Of a stretch of 34,276 nt of DNA, positions 18,330-28,478 are shown one piece after another. A program made the position numbers and the translations under genes. The stretch comes from Oscillospiraceae bacterium (lineage in GTDB: Bacteria > Bacillota > Clostridia > Oscillospirales > Ruminococcaceae): contig WRME01000004.1 of the NCBI GenBank assembly GCA_009777275.1, positions 1-34,276 on the forward strand. Reading direction: 5' to 3'. How positions within the stretch are numbered: the stretch's first letter is position 1; each line of letters begins with the position of its first letter. The notes under the pieces are model-generated. The model saw only the letters and a program-made list of their open reading frames with translations, made no database searches and had not been told where the DNA came from.

Positions 18330-18680
18330 ATGGATTCATTACAAGCGGCAAAGGTTATCGTAAAGGCGCTCGATTCTAAAAAGGCGGAAGACATCAGGGT
18401 TATCGGAATTGGCGAGCTTTCGGTAATCGGCGATTATTTCATCATAGCAAGCGGCAGGAGCGGAGTTCAGGTAAAGGCTCTTGCAGACGAGATCGAAACA
18501 AAGATGAGCGAAAAGGGAGTCACACCAAAGCGAATCGAGGGATACTCCTATGCCAACTGGGTAATTCTCGATTACATCGATGTTATAGTACACCTCTTCC
18601 ACAGCGACACCCGTGAGTTTTATTCGCTCGAAAGACTATGGTCAGACGGAGAACAGATTGACATCGCAAATTTATTATGA
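18330..18680 (+). CDS. rsfS: Ribosomal silencing factor RsfS
   Basis: KAEDIRVIGIGELSVIGDYFIIASGRSGVQVKALADEIE...YSYANWVILDYIDVIVHLFHSDTREFYSLERLW. Confidence 0.96.
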   Translation: MDSLQAAKVIVKALDSKKAEDIRVIGIGELSVIGDYFIIASGRSGVQVKALADEIETKMSEKGVTPKRIEGYSYANWVILDYIDVIVHLFHSDTREFYSLERLWSDGEQIDIANLL

Positions 18681-18682
18681 TA
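18659..18682. repeat. 24-bp direct repeat, left copy (includes rsfS 3' end)
   Basis: TGACATCGCAAATTTATTATGATA, identical to 19279-19302. Confidence 0.95.
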
Positions 18683-18708
18683 GGATAATATATGGGAGTT
18701 GATGATCT

Positions 18709-18939
18709 ATGGAAACAGCTAATTATAATCTTGCGATTGACCCTGTTATAAAAACAAGTAGGAGACATAAATTTCCGTTTGATGTAAGAGTACCAAATTC
18801 AAAACTTATTCAAGCAATGCAAGAAACCGAACAGATTTTAGAGGAATACGCAAACGGCACTCGCATTTCACAGCCATACACAAATATACACGATATTCTT
18901 CAAGAAATCCTAAACGAGGAGAATGACGACGATGTATGA
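18709..18939 (+). CDS. Antitoxin (RelB/DinJ-like) of YafQ-type module
   Basis: 76-aa ORF directly upstream of and overlapping a YafQ-like toxin. Confidence 0.65.
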   Translation: METANYNLAIDPVIKTSRRHKFPFDVRVPNSKLIQAMQETEQILEEYANGTRISQPYTNIHDILQEILNEENDDDV

Positions 18940-19216
18940 TATTGATCGTTCTGTCAAATCATTTCGTCGAAGTGTTCGCAAGGTTGCCAAACGTGGATAT
19001 GACATATCAAAACTGGAGAATACCATCGAATTATTAGCAGAGGGTAAACCTATGCCGCCTGAATACCAAGATCATTCATTAAAAGGCAAATACATCCGTT
19101 ATCGTGAATGTCATGTAGGCGGGGAGGGTGATTGGTTGTTGATCTATAGAAAAGACCATAGTCGTCTTATCCTTGTTTTGACCGAAACAGGCACTCATTC
19201 GGATTTATTTGAGTAA
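18932..19216 (+). CDS. YafQ/RelE-superfamily mRNA interferase toxin
   Basis: SVKSFRRSVRKVAKRGYDISKLENTIELLAEGKPMPPEYQDHSLKGKYIRYRECHVGGEGDWLLIYRKDHSRLILVLTETGTHSDLF. Confidence 0.93.
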   Translation: MYDIDRSVKSFRRSVRKVAKRGYDISKLENTIELLAEGKPMPPEYQDHSLKGKYIRYRECHVGGEGDWLLIYRKDHSRLILVLTETGTHSDLFE

Positions 19217-19230
19217 TTTTATTATACTTT

Positions 19231-19256
19231 AATTCTGCGTCAGTAGGCGCAGAATT
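19231..19256. terminator. Perfect 9-bp hairpin after the YafQ-like gene
   Basis: AATTCTGCG-TCAGTAGG-CGCAGAATT; no strong T tract. Confidence 0.45.
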
Positions 19257-19278
19257 TGTGGCATTACGCAAAATGGTA

Positions 19279-19302
19279 TGACATCGCAAATTTATTATGA
19301 TA
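19279..19302. repeat. 24-bp direct repeat, right copy
   Basis: TGACATCGCAAATTTATTATGATA, identical to 18659-18682. Confidence 0.95.
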
Positions 19303-19318
19303 TAAAGGAATTTTTAAC

Positions 19319-21727
19319 ATGAGTTATGAGTATACGAGGATAGAGAAAAAGTGGCAGGACAGATGGGACGAATTGCAGCCTTTTAAGGCTGTCGACGACT
19401 ATACCCTCCCGAAATTTTATGCGCTCCTTGAGTTTCCATATCCATCGGGGCAGGGACTGCACGTTGGTCATCCCCGGCCCTATACGGCGCTTGATATTGT
19501 AGCGCGAAAACGCCGAATGCAGGGATACAATGTACTCCTGCCTATGGGCTGGGACGCATTCGGTCTGCCTACAGAGAACTATGCCATACAAAATAAAATA
19601 CATCCCAAGAAGGTTACAAAGGATAATATAGCGAGGTTTAAATCCCAACTAAAGTCTCTGGGGCTTTCATTCGACTGGAGCCGTGAGGTTGATACAACCG
19701 ACCCCGCCTATTACAAATGGACACAGTGGATATTCCTGCAATTATTCAAGCAGGGTCTTGCCTATAAAAAAGAAATGAAGGTCAACTGGTGCAGCGAGTG
19801 TAAGGTTGTTCTTGCCAATGAAGAGGTTGTAAACGGTCAATGCGAGCGTTGCGGAGGTGAGATAGTCCGCAGGGTAAAGTCGCAATGGATGCTTGCCATA
19901 ACCGAATATGCACAGAAGCTCATAGACGGTCTTGCCGATGTTGATTATATCAACAGCGTCAGGCTGTCTCAGATAAACTGGATAGGACGTTCCGAGGGAG
20001 CAAGGGTTGTTTTTGCAACGACAGCGGGTGATGATATTACCGTCTTCACAACACGTCCCGACACCCTTTTCGGTGCTACCTATATGGTAATCTCACCCGA
20101 GCATCCGCTTGTGGAAAAATGGGCCGACAAAATAACCAACATACAGCAGGTGCGTGATTATCAGGAGAGTTCGTCAAGAAAGTCGGATTTTGAGCGGACC
20201 GAAATAGCCAAGGATAAAACAGGGGTCAGACTTGAGGGAATCAGCGGTATAAACCCCGTAAACGATAGCGAGATACCTATATATATATCTGATTATGTTC
20301 TCATGTCATACGGCACGGGCGCTATAATGGCGGTACCGGGACATGATACACGAGATTACGAATTTGCCAAGACCTTAGGACTTCCTATAATCGAGGTTGT
20401 CAGCGGAGGAGACATAACAAAAGAAGCATTTACCGACTGTGACACGGGAATCATGGTCAATTCCGGTTTTCTAAACGGTATGAGCGTACAGGATGCCAAG
20501 GAAAAAATCACATCCTTTTTAGAGCAAAACGGTAAGGGTGAGGCTAATGTTACCTACAAACTGCGTGACTGGATTTTTGCCCGCCAACGCTATTGGGGCG
20601 AACCTATACCCATCGTGTTTTGCGACAAATGCGGAACCGTACCTCTCGATGAAAGCGAACTGCCCCTAACACTGCCTGAGGTTCAGACATATGAACCCAC
20701 AGGTGACGGAAGTTCTCCGCTTGCCGCTATAGAGGATTTTGTCAACACCACCTGCCCAAGCTGCGGAGGAGCGGCACGCAGAGAGACCGATACAATGCCG
20801 CAATGGGCGGGATCATCCTGGTATTTCTTGCGATACTGCGACCCGAATAACAACGACATTCTTGCTTCAAAGCAGGCACTCGACTACTGGATGCCGGTTG
20901 ATTGGTACAACGGCGGCATGGAGCATAACACCCTTCATCTGCTCTATTCACGGTTTTGGCACAAGTTCTTGTACGACATAGGAGCGGTCAGCTGTCCCGA
21001 ACCCTATTCCAAACGCACAAGCCACGGAATGATACTGGGCGAAAACAACGAGAAGATGAGCAAATCTAGAGGTAATGTGGTTAATCCCGATGATATTATC
21101 CGTGATTACGGAGCCGATACAATGCGGCTATATGAGATGTTTATCGGCGATTTTGAAAAGGCCGCCCCCTGGAACTCAACCTCGATAAAGGGATGCAAGC
21201 GATTTCTCGACAGAGTATGGAATCTGCAGTCAATCTCTTCGGACAAAGCAGGATACTCCGCCGCTCTTGAGACAAAATTTCACAAGACGATAAAAAAGGT
21301 TTCTGCCGATATAGATTCGCTGAAATTCAACACAGCAATATCGGCAATGATGACCCTGCTTAACGATATATATGACACAGGAACCGTCACTAAGGACGAA
21401 CTGCGTGATTTTATAATACTGCTAAGTCCGTTTGCTCCCCATATATGCGAAGAACTCTACGAACTTTGCGGCTTTGGAGGAATGGTACACGAGCAGAAGT
21501 GGCTGACATATGATGAGGATAAGTGTATAGATGATTCGGCCGAGATCGCCGTTCAGATAAACGGCAAGATCATATCCCGTATCACAGTGAGCATGGATGA
21601 TGATGAGGACAGCGTTGTTGCCGTCGCATTAGCAGACCCAAAGGTTGCCGCTGCTGCCGCTGCGGGCAAAAACATTATTAAAAAAATCTATGTTAAAGGA
21701 AGTCTGCTTAACATAGTGGCGAAGTGA
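19319..21727 (+). CDS. leuS: Leucyl-tRNA synthetase
   Basis: [57 protein letters not shown]. Confidence 0.98.
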   Translation: MSYEYTRIEKKWQDRWDELQPFKAVDDYTLPKFYALLEFPYPSGQGLHVGHPRPYTALDIVARKRRMQGYNVLLPMGWDAFGLPTENYAIQNKIHPKKVTKDNIARFKSQLKSLGLSFDWSREVDTTDPAYYKWTQWIFLQLFKQGLAYKKEMKVNWCSECKVVLANEEVVNGQCERCGGEIVRRVKSQWMLAITEYAQKLIDGLADVDYINSVRLSQINWIGRSEGARVVFATTAGDDITVFTTRPDTLFGATYMVISPEHPLVEKWADKITNIQQVRDYQESSSRKSDFERTEIAKDKTGVRLEGISGINPVNDSEIPIYISDYVLMSYGTGAIMAVPGHDTRDYEFAKTLGLPIIEVVSGGDITKEAFTDCDTGIMVNSGFLNGMSVQDAKEKITSFLEQNGKGEANVTYKLRDWIFARQRYWGEPIPIVFCDKCGTVPLDESELPLTLPEVQTYEPTGDGSSPLAAIEDFVNTTCPSCGGAARRETDTMPQWAGSSWYFLRYCDPNNNDILASKQALDYWMPVDWYNGGMEHNTLHLLYSRFWHKFLYDIGAVSCPEPYSKRTSHGMILGENNEKMSKSRGNVVNPDDIIRDYGADTMRLYEMFIGDFEKAAPWNSTSIKGCKRFLDRVWNLQSISSDKAGYSAALETKFHKTIKKVSADIDSLKFNTAISAMMTLLNDIYDTGTVTKDELRDFIILLSPFAPHICEELYELCGFGGMVHEQKWLTYDEDKCIDDSAEIAVQINGKIISRITVSMDDDEDSVVAVALADPKVAAAAAAGKNIIKKIYVKGSLLNIVAK

Positions 21728-21774
21728 TCTCTTTGAGGATTTAAGAGCATAATATTTTATAGGAGGCGTTTATT

Positions 21775-21975
21775 TTGGCAGGAACAATAAATTTTAACAT
21801 TGAGGTTGCTCAAGATATACAAGATCAAATCGAAGAGAGCATGACAATGTTTAAAGCAAAGGAATCTCTAAAAAGTATGCAGGAACAATCGATGAATAAC
21901 AAGGTTTCAGAAATGAGCTTAGAAGAAATAAATGCCGAAATTTCGGCCTATAGACAGGAACGGTTAAATGCGTAG
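21775..21975 (+). CDS. Putative antitoxin of PIN module
   Basis: 66-aa ORF (TTG start, AGGAGG upstream) overlapping the downstream PIN toxin ORF. Confidence 0.6.
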   Translation: MAGTINFNIEVAQDIQDQIEESMTMFKAKESLKSMQEQSMNNKVSEMSLEEINAEISAYRQERLNA

Positions 21976-22369
21976 AATAGTTGTCGATACGAATGTTTTA
22001 ATTTCTTCTGCTATTTCTGATAAAGGAAGTCCTGCAAAAATCATGGATTTAGTGCTGGATGGGTTGATAAAAACTTGTTACAGCCATCAAATAATATTGG
22101 AATACAAAGAGGTTCTTTCAAGACCGAAATTTGACTTTGATTACAAAAAACAACAAAGTCTTATAGCGGGAATAAAACGATCCGGAATTTTAATTGATCC
22201 CGATACAAGCACAATAAAAATACCGGATGAAAGCGACCGTGTTTTTTATGACACTGCATACGAGAGCGGCTCTATCCTTGTAACGGGTAATATAAAGCAT
22301 TATCCCGATAAATGTTTTATAATGACACCTACAGAATACATATATAATATTTATAATATTTTAAAATAG
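21968..22369 (+). CDS. PIN-domain toxin (COG1569-like)
   Basis: [25 protein letters not shown]...[10 protein letters not shown]...[28 protein letters not shown]. Confidence 0.9.
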   Translation: MRRIVVDTNVLISSAISDKGSPAKIMDLVLDGLIKTCYSHQIILEYKEVLSRPKFDFDYKKQQSLIAGIKRSGILIDPDTSTIKIPDESDRVFYDTAYESGSILVTGNIKHYPDKCFIMTPTEYIYNIYNILK

Positions 22370-22383
22370 GAGGAAGATTTATT

Positions 22384-23574
22384 ATGTCTAAGTTTTTATT
22401 CACATCAGAATCGGTTACGGAGGGGCATCCGGATAAGGTCTGCGACCAAATTTCCGATGCTGTTCTTGACGCAATTATCGAACAAGACCCGACGGCTCGG
22501 GTAGCCTGTGAAACGACCTGCACTACAGGAATGATTCTTGTAATGGGCGAAATCTCCACCAACTGCTACATAGATATACCAAAGGTAGCAAGAAATGTCG
22601 TTAAAGAAATCGGGTATGACGACAATTCTTATGGATTTGACGGAAACACCTGCGCTGTTATAACCAGCATTGACGAACAATCACCCGACATCGCTCTGGG
22701 CGTGGATACAGCTCTTGAGGCAAAGTCAGGCTCCGAGAACAAATACGATTCAACCGGAGCAGGTGATCAGGGCATGATGTTCGGTTATGCCTGCGATGAT
22801 ACCCCTGAGTTTATGCCTATGACCCTCTCGTTAGCGCATAAACTAACAAAAAAACTAACACAGGTTCGCAAGGACGGTCTTCTTGATTATCTGCGGCCGG
22901 ACGGAAAGTCTCAGGTTACCATAGAGTATATCGATGGCAAGCCCGCAAGAGTAGAGGCCGTTGTTGTTTCCAGCCAACATTCTCCTAATGTCAGTCTCGA
23001 TGTTATTCGCCGGGATATAATAGAAAAGGTTATAAAAACCACCATCAGTCCGGAACTAATGGATGACAATACAAAGATATTTGTTAATCCTACAGGGCGT
23101 TTTGTAGTCGGCGGCCCTCAGGGTGACAGCGGACTTACCGGACGCAAGATAATCGTTGACACCTATGGCGGATTCGGCAGACACGGCGGCGGATCCTTCT
23201 CAGGAAAAGACCCTACCAAGGTTGACCGCAGCGCCGCATATGCCTGTCGTCATATAGCCAAGAATGTCGTTGCGGCGGGACTTGCCGCCCGTTGCGAGAT
23301 TCAGCTGGCATATGCGATAGGAGTTTCCCGTCCCGTTTCTGTAATGGCAGAAACATTCGGTACAGGCAACTACCCCGATGATAAAATAGCACAGGCGATA
23401 CAAAAGGTCTTCGACCTTCGTCCGCTTGCATTAATAGATTCGCTGGATCTACGCAAGCCTATATACAGACAGTTGGCCTCATACGGACACATGGGAAGAG
23501 AAGAGCTGGGCGTTAGATGGGAGCTTATCGACAAGGCGGAAGAATTAAAGAAAGCAATTAACGGTATTTGTTAA
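22384..23574 (+). CDS. metK: S-adenosylmethionine synthetase
   Basis: [61 protein letters not shown]. Confidence 0.98.
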   Translation: MSKFLFTSESVTEGHPDKVCDQISDAVLDAIIEQDPTARVACETTCTTGMILVMGEISTNCYIDIPKVARNVVKEIGYDDNSYGFDGNTCAVITSIDEQSPDIALGVDTALEAKSGSENKYDSTGAGDQGMMFGYACDDTPEFMPMTLSLAHKLTKKLTQVRKDGLLDYLRPDGKSQVTIEYIDGKPARVEAVVVSSQHSPNVSLDVIRRDIIEKVIKTTISPELMDDNTKIFVNPTGRFVVGGPQGDSGLTGRKIIVDTYGGFGRHGGGSFSGKDPTKVDRSAAYACRHIAKNVVAAGLAARCEIQLAYAIGVSRPVSVMAETFGTGNYPDDKIAQAIQKVFDLRPLALIDSLDLRKPIYRQLASYGHMGREELGVRWELIDKAEELKKAINGIC

Positions 23575-24690
23575 ATGAGTATTTATCTCGACAACAGCGC
23601 TACTACTAAGGTTTGTGATCAAGCCGTTGCCGCCGCCGTATATGCTATGCAAACCTGTTACGGCAATCCCTCTTCACTGCACGGAATGGGTCTGAGCGCA
23701 GAAAAGCTCTTGACCAACTCCAGAGAAACGGTTGCACACGCTCTAAACTGCAAACCCGCTGAGATAATCTTTACATCGGGAGCTACCGAGAGCAACAACA
23801 TAGCTATTTTAGGAGCGGCGGATGCGGCTAAACGCCGAGGGAACAGGATAATCACGACCAAGACCGAGCATATTTCTGTCCTGCGTCCGCTTGAGTATTT
23901 GGCGGGTAAGGGCTATGAGGTTGTATACCTCAGCCCCAACGCAGAGGGGAACTATGACCCAGCAGATATTATAAGCAGTATAGACAGCCAGACCATACTT
24001 GTCTCGCTATCCTCTGTAAACAGCGAAACAGGCGCCGTGATTCCGATCAAAGAGATTGCGACGGGCATAAAAAACGCCAACAAAAACACACTCATTCATA
24101 TAGACGCCTGTCAGTCCTTTTGCAGACTAAGGTCTGTCTTAGGCCCTGTCGATATGATAAGCGTTAGCGGACACAAGATACAAGCGCCAAAGGGAGTCGG
24201 GGCGTTGTATGTTAAAAAGGGCGTTAATCTGCGGCCCGTTTTGCATGGAGGAGACCACGAGAACAAACTGCGGCCGGGAACCGAAAGCGTGCCGCTTATT
24301 GCGGCATTCGGCAAGGCAGCAGAATACACATCGGGAATCATGGCAGGTCAGTATGACAGGTATCTTAGCCTAAACAAATATCTGAGAACTAACCTGCCCA
24401 ACGATGTTGTGATAAACTCATCTATAGATGCAGTGCCGTATATCATCAACATTTCAACCACAATAAAGTCTGAAATAATGATGCACTTTCTTGAGAACCA
24501 CGGCATCTATGTTTCGAGCGGATCCGCCTGCTCCAAGGGTGCAAAAAGCCATGTGCTTTCGGCTATGGGGATTCCTATGGCACGAATAGATACGGCGCTG
24601 AGGATAAGCATGGGTGCTGATACAACCCAAGACGATCTTGACCAGCTGCTGTCGGGTCTAAGACAAGGGATGGAGAGATTGAGAAGATGA
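23575..24690 (+). CDS. Cysteine desulfurase (NifS/IscS family)
   Basis: MSIYLDNSATTKVCDQAV, FTSGATESNNIAILGAA, SGHKIQAPKGVGALYVK, SSGSACSKG; adjacent to thiI. Confidence 0.95.
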   Translation: MSIYLDNSATTKVCDQAVAAAVYAMQTCYGNPSSLHGMGLSAEKLLTNSRETVAHALNCKPAEIIFTSGATESNNIAILGAADAAKRRGNRIITTKTEHISVLRPLEYLAGKGYEVVYLSPNAEGNYDPADIISSIDSQTILVSLSSVNSETGAVIPIKEIATGIKNANKNTLIHIDACQSFCRLRSVLGPVDMISVSGHKIQAPKGVGALYVKKGVNLRPVLHGGDHENKLRPGTESVPLIAAFGKAAEYTSGIMAGQYDRYLSLNKYLRTNLPNDVVINSSIDAVPYIINISTTIKSEIMMHFLENHGIYVSSGSACSKGAKSHVLSAMGIPMARIDTALRISMGADTTQDDLDQLLSGLRQGMERLRR

Positions 24691-25850
24691 CAAATAGAAT
24701 CATTCTCGGAAAATACGGTGAAATTGTTCTAAAAGGACTAAACAAGAGGGTTTTTGAAGAGATATTAGTAAACAATATAAAGCAGAGGCTTGTATCGCTA
24801 AAAGGTCAATACCTGAGTGATTACAGCATAAAGAGAGCGCAGTCTACCCTTTATATAGACCTCGACCCCGATGCTGATTTTGAGCAGACCGCCGCCGAAA
24901 CGGCTAAGGTTTTCGGGCTTGCGTCTGTATGCGTTGCCTATAAGGCTAAAAAGGACATGGAGCATATAAAAGAGATTGCGGCAGACTGCTTTAGAGATCA
25001 GCTGAGTATGGCAGGTTCCTTTAAGATAGCGGCAAAGCGATCGGATAAAGAATTTGCATACAACTCCCCTGAGATATGCAATATAATAGGCGGTCATATA
25101 TTAGACAAGTTCCCGCATCTTCAGGTTGATGTACACACCCCCGACATAACCGTCCATGTTGAGATACGAGATTTTGGGGCGTATATACACGGTGATGCCA
25201 TTCCTGCGGCAGGGGGTATGCCTGTCGGCTCAAGCGGCAGGGTGCTGCTCATGCTGTCGGGAGGTATAGACAGTCCCGTTGCGGGATACCTGATGGCAAA
25301 GAGGGGTCTGACACTTGAGGCGGTGCATTTTGCAAGCCCGCCCTATACGGGGCCAAAGTCGCTCGAGAAGGTCAAGAACCTCTGCAAAGCGCTCATGCCC
25401 TATACAGGTGAGATAAAACTGCACATTGTAGGATTTACAGAAATGCAGGAGGCCATAAACAAACACTGCCGAGACGATCTGTCGACCGTTATAACCCGCC
25501 GCATGATGATAAAGGCCGCCAATGCAATCGCAGCCGAGTCAGATTGTGATGCAATGGTTACGGGAGAAAGTCTTGCTCAGGTTGCCAGCCAAACCCTGCG
25601 TGCCATCAGATGCACCGACCAAGCGGCAGAGATTCCTGTGCTGCGTCCGGTTGTGGGAATGGATAAAAGAGAGATCGTTGATATAGCAAGAAGAATCGGA
25701 ACATATGAAATCTCGACACTACCCTATGAAGACTGCTGTACCGTCTTCACCCCAAAACACCCGAGGACAAAACCCGAATTAAAATATGTCCTGCAAGAAG
25801 AAAGCAAATTCGATTATGATGGAATATTAAGAAGAGGTGATTCAGTTTGA
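24687..25850 (+). CDS. thiI: tRNA 4-thiouridine synthase ThiI
   Basis: THUMP domain, LMLSGGIDSPVAGYLMAKRGLTLEAVHF, MVTGESLAQVASQTL. Confidence 0.96.
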   Translation: MTNRIILGKYGEIVLKGLNKRVFEEILVNNIKQRLVSLKGQYLSDYSIKRAQSTLYIDLDPDADFEQTAAETAKVFGLASVCVAYKAKKDMEHIKEIAADCFRDQLSMAGSFKIAAKRSDKEFAYNSPEICNIIGGHILDKFPHLQVDVHTPDITVHVEIRDFGAYIHGDAIPAAGGMPVGSSGRVLLMLSGGIDSPVAGYLMAKRGLTLEAVHFASPPYTGPKSLEKVKNLCKALMPYTGEIKLHIVGFTEMQEAINKHCRDDLSTVITRRMMIKAANAIAAESDCDAMVTGESLAQVASQTLRAIRCTDQAAEIPVLRPVVGMDKREIVDIARRIGTYEISTLPYEDCCTVFTPKHPRTKPELKYVLQEESKFDYDGILRRGDSV

Positions 25851-27457
25851 CCAAAGATTATTTACAAACCTTTGAGCCAAAGGTTATAGATGATTTGAAG
25901 ATACTTACCGATATTTTGCAGGACAGACGTGTCAAGATAGCTACAGCCGAGAGCTGCACGGCAGGACTGCTTGCGGGACTGCTAACCGCATCTCCCGGAG
26001 CGAGCAAATATTTTGACATGGGTCTTATCTGCTATTCCAACCAATCTAAGACCGAGCTGCTGGGTGTTCCTGTGTCGGCACTGGAGGAACACGGAGCCGT
26101 TAGCGAGACGGTTGCCGCTATGATGGCCGAGGCGGTAAGGGTAAAATCCGGAGCCAATATAGGGGTAAGCATAACCGGAATCGCAGGGCCCGGAGGAGGT
26201 ACCGAGGATAAGCCGGTGGGAACGGTATATGCCGCAATCAGCATACCGTCAAAAATGTGGGTGTCCAAGATAGAACTGAGCGGGCAGGATCTCACGAGAG
26301 CGGGCATAAGACGGGAAACGGTTGCGGAGGTTGTGGGTATGCTAAAGAGCCTCTCGACAGGCAATGCCGACGACAACTTTGCCGACTATGGTGAGCAGCA
26401 AGAGAGAGAGCCTGTCAAAAAGGGCATTAAAGGCAGATTAGTGGGTATAGTAAAAACGATAATACCCTGGAAGGGCGACCGTCCTGCCGAGATAGTACCC
26501 AAATGTATATTTATAGCGGCCATTATCCTTTTTGTCTTCAGCATTGCCTATATATCAAACTATGTCCGTATCAATTACACATCGGGAGCCGCCCACGATC
26601 TGCACATCGATGATATAGAAAGAACTCAGCCTCCTGAGCTGGTAGCACAGCTTCCTGCGGGTTATCTTGAGAAGTTCGCAACATTATACAGCCAGAACAA
26701 AGACATTGCGGGATGGATAGACATTCCCGGAACGGCTATCAGGTACCCCGTTGTCAAGACGACAAACAACTCCTTTTATCTTGATAACGATTTCTTTAAA
26801 CGGCCCAACCCTTACGGAGTTCCGTTCATGGACTACAGAAACAAGGTAGGCAGACAGGGTCAGCTGAGCCAAAACACCATGCTGCACGGACACGCTGTTC
26901 GGGTCAATACCCATTTCAATCAGCTAACCAGCTATGACAGGGTTTCTTTCTATAAAGAAAATCCCATCATCACCTTTGATACCGTCTATGAGGAAATGAA
27001 GTGGGTGGTTATAGGCGCATATTTGGTTACTGTCCTAGAAAAAGACGGGCCTGTCTTTAGGTACCACGATGTTGTGGATACCACAAGCAGATGGCATTTC
27101 GATTGGTATGTCAATCAGATCAAAATGCGTTCGGTCATTACAACAAACGTCGATGTCAGGCATACCGACAAACTCTTGACGCTCTCGACCTGTGCGTATA
27201 ACTTAGGACGCAACACCGATGCCCGCTATGTAGTAGTAGCAAGGCTCCTGCGTCCGAATGAAGACCCCAGTGACAAATCTATAGGGGCAAGAGCTATCCA
27301 AAACCCCGAGCCGTGGAGACCCGATATATGGTATACACGCAACAACTCTGTTATGCCTGAGCGTTTTCGCAATACACCTGCGGTATACCCGGGTGATCCC
27401 GTCAATCCCGGAAACGACCGCCCCCCTGTTGATTTAAACCCTGATATAATACAGTAG
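25847..27457 (+). CDS. In-frame fusion: CinA C-terminal amidohydrolase domain + TM + class B sortase
   Basis: TAESCTAGLLAGLLTASPGAS, VSITGIAGPGGGTEDKPVGTVYAAI (CinA); TM IFIAAIILFVFSIAYI; IRYPVVKTTNNSFYLDNDF, TMLHGHAV, LLTLSTCAYNLGRNTDARYVVVARL (sortase B). Confidence 0.9.
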   Translation: MTKDYLQTFEPKVIDDLKILTDILQDRRVKIATAESCTAGLLAGLLTASPGASKYFDMGLICYSNQSKTELLGVPVSALEEHGAVSETVAAMMAEAVRVKSGANIGVSITGIAGPGGGTEDKPVGTVYAAISIPSKMWVSKIELSGQDLTRAGIRRETVAEVVGMLKSLSTGNADDNFADYGEQQEREPVKKGIKGRLVGIVKTIIPWKGDRPAEIVPKCIFIAAIILFVFSIAYISNYVRINYTSGAAHDLHIDDIERTQPPELVAQLPAGYLEKFATLYSQNKDIAGWIDIPGTAIRYPVVKTTNNSFYLDNDFFKRPNPYGVPFMDYRNKVGRQGQLSQNTMLHGHAVRVNTHFNQLTSYDRVSFYKENPIITFDTVYEEMKWVVIGAYLVTVLEKDGPVFRYHDVVDTTSRWHFDWYVNQIKMRSVITTNVDVRHTDKLLTLSTCAYNLGRNTDARYVVVARLLRPNEDPSDKSIGARAIQNPEPWRPDIWYTRNNSVMPERFRNTPAVYPGDPVNPGNDRPPVDLNPDIIQ

Positions 27458-27502
27458 CCCTCTCAGTCGGCGTTGCCGACAGCTCTCCCAAAGGGAGAGC
27501 CA
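27458..27502. repeat. Double-hairpin palindromic repeat
   Basis: CCCTCTCA-GTCGGC-GTT-GCCGAC-A-GCTCTCCC-AAA-GGGAGAGC-CA. Confidence 0.85.
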
Positions 27503-27539
27503 CGATGGTGATGATATAAATAAATGGAGTGATTTATAT

Positions 27540-28448
27540 ATGAATAAGTTTGCCGGACACGCCTGTCCGGTCTGTGAAAAGGAGTTCGGTCAAGACAGCT
27601 TTAATATAGCGGTCTGCCCCGAATGTGGTACGCCCCATCACCGCAAATGCTATCAAAAGACAGGCAGTTGTTTTTACGCAGATAAACATGAAGAAGGTTT
27701 TGTGTCGGATATTTATGCCAAAGAGACCGAACCTACCCGCAAAGCCCATGACCGCTGCCCCGAATGTGGTAACGAGAGTTTTCGTACACGCAGCGGATCC
27801 TGTGCCGTCTGCGGAATCAACATGGCTCAGGAGAATCGTGAATCCCGTCCTCTCGATGCACTTGGCGGGGTTGAGATTGGTGAGCTGAAGATATTTGTTG
27901 ACAAAAATCAACCCTATTATATGTCTAATTTTTTAGATATAGAGAAAAACAAAATGACCAAATTCAACATTGCGGCATTTATGTTTACCCATTCCTATTT
28001 TTTCTATCGCAAGATGTACGGGTTGGGGGCATTGCTGTTTGTGTTTATGATAATAATAACATCACCATCGCTCCTTATATTCGCTATACGAAACGACTAT
28101 ATTCTCGATCATAATATCATAGAAAGCATAATGTCCTTTATAACCGCAACGTCATTTACAATATCATCTTCGGTACCCCTTATAGGAGGGCTTGAAATAT
28201 CGTATATCTCGATAATTCATTATATAGTCATGTTCTTGACCGGAAAATATGCCAACCGAATCTATTTTAACAAATGCGTAAGTTCGGTTAAATTCATAAA
28301 ATCCACAAGCGGCAAGAATGAGTACAAGCAGATTTTAGCGCAAAAAGGCTCGGTCAACTATATTGCGGCAGTCATTTCTACCGTTCTGGCCTTTATCATT
28401 CCGATAATGGCAATGTCATACGGATTCGGGATAAAATTGTTAGCGTAG
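27540..28448 (+). CDS. Prokaryotic RING-like / zinc-ribbon membrane protein
   Basis: N-terminal HACPVCEKEF...AVCPECGTPHHRKCYQKTGSC, second CPECG...CAVCG, then several TM helices including FFYRKMYGLGALLF. Confidence 0.65.
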   Translation: MNKFAGHACPVCEKEFGQDSFNIAVCPECGTPHHRKCYQKTGSCFYADKHEEGFVSDIYAKETEPTRKAHDRCPECGNESFRTRSGSCAVCGINMAQENRESRPLDALGGVEIGELKIFVDKNQPYYMSNFLDIEKNKMTKFNIAAFMFTHSYFFYRKMYGLGALLFVFMIIITSPSLLIFAIRNDYILDHNIIESIMSFITATSFTISSSVPLIGGLEISYISIIHYIVMFLTGKYANRIYFNKCVSSVKFIKSTSGKNEYKQILAQKGSVNYIAAVISTVLAFIIPIMAMSYGFGIKLLA

Positions 28449-28478
28449 ATTATTATACAGAAAGGAATGTTATATAAA

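Noticed and set aside
22320-22383. SAM riboswitch upstream of metK
   Set aside because: The gap between the PIN gene and metK is only 14 bp; no room and no recognisable riboswitch structure.
23575-25850. Cysteine desulfurase-thiI pair as a novel sulfur system
   Set aside because: Known arrangement for tRNA 4-thiouridine synthesis in Firmicutes.
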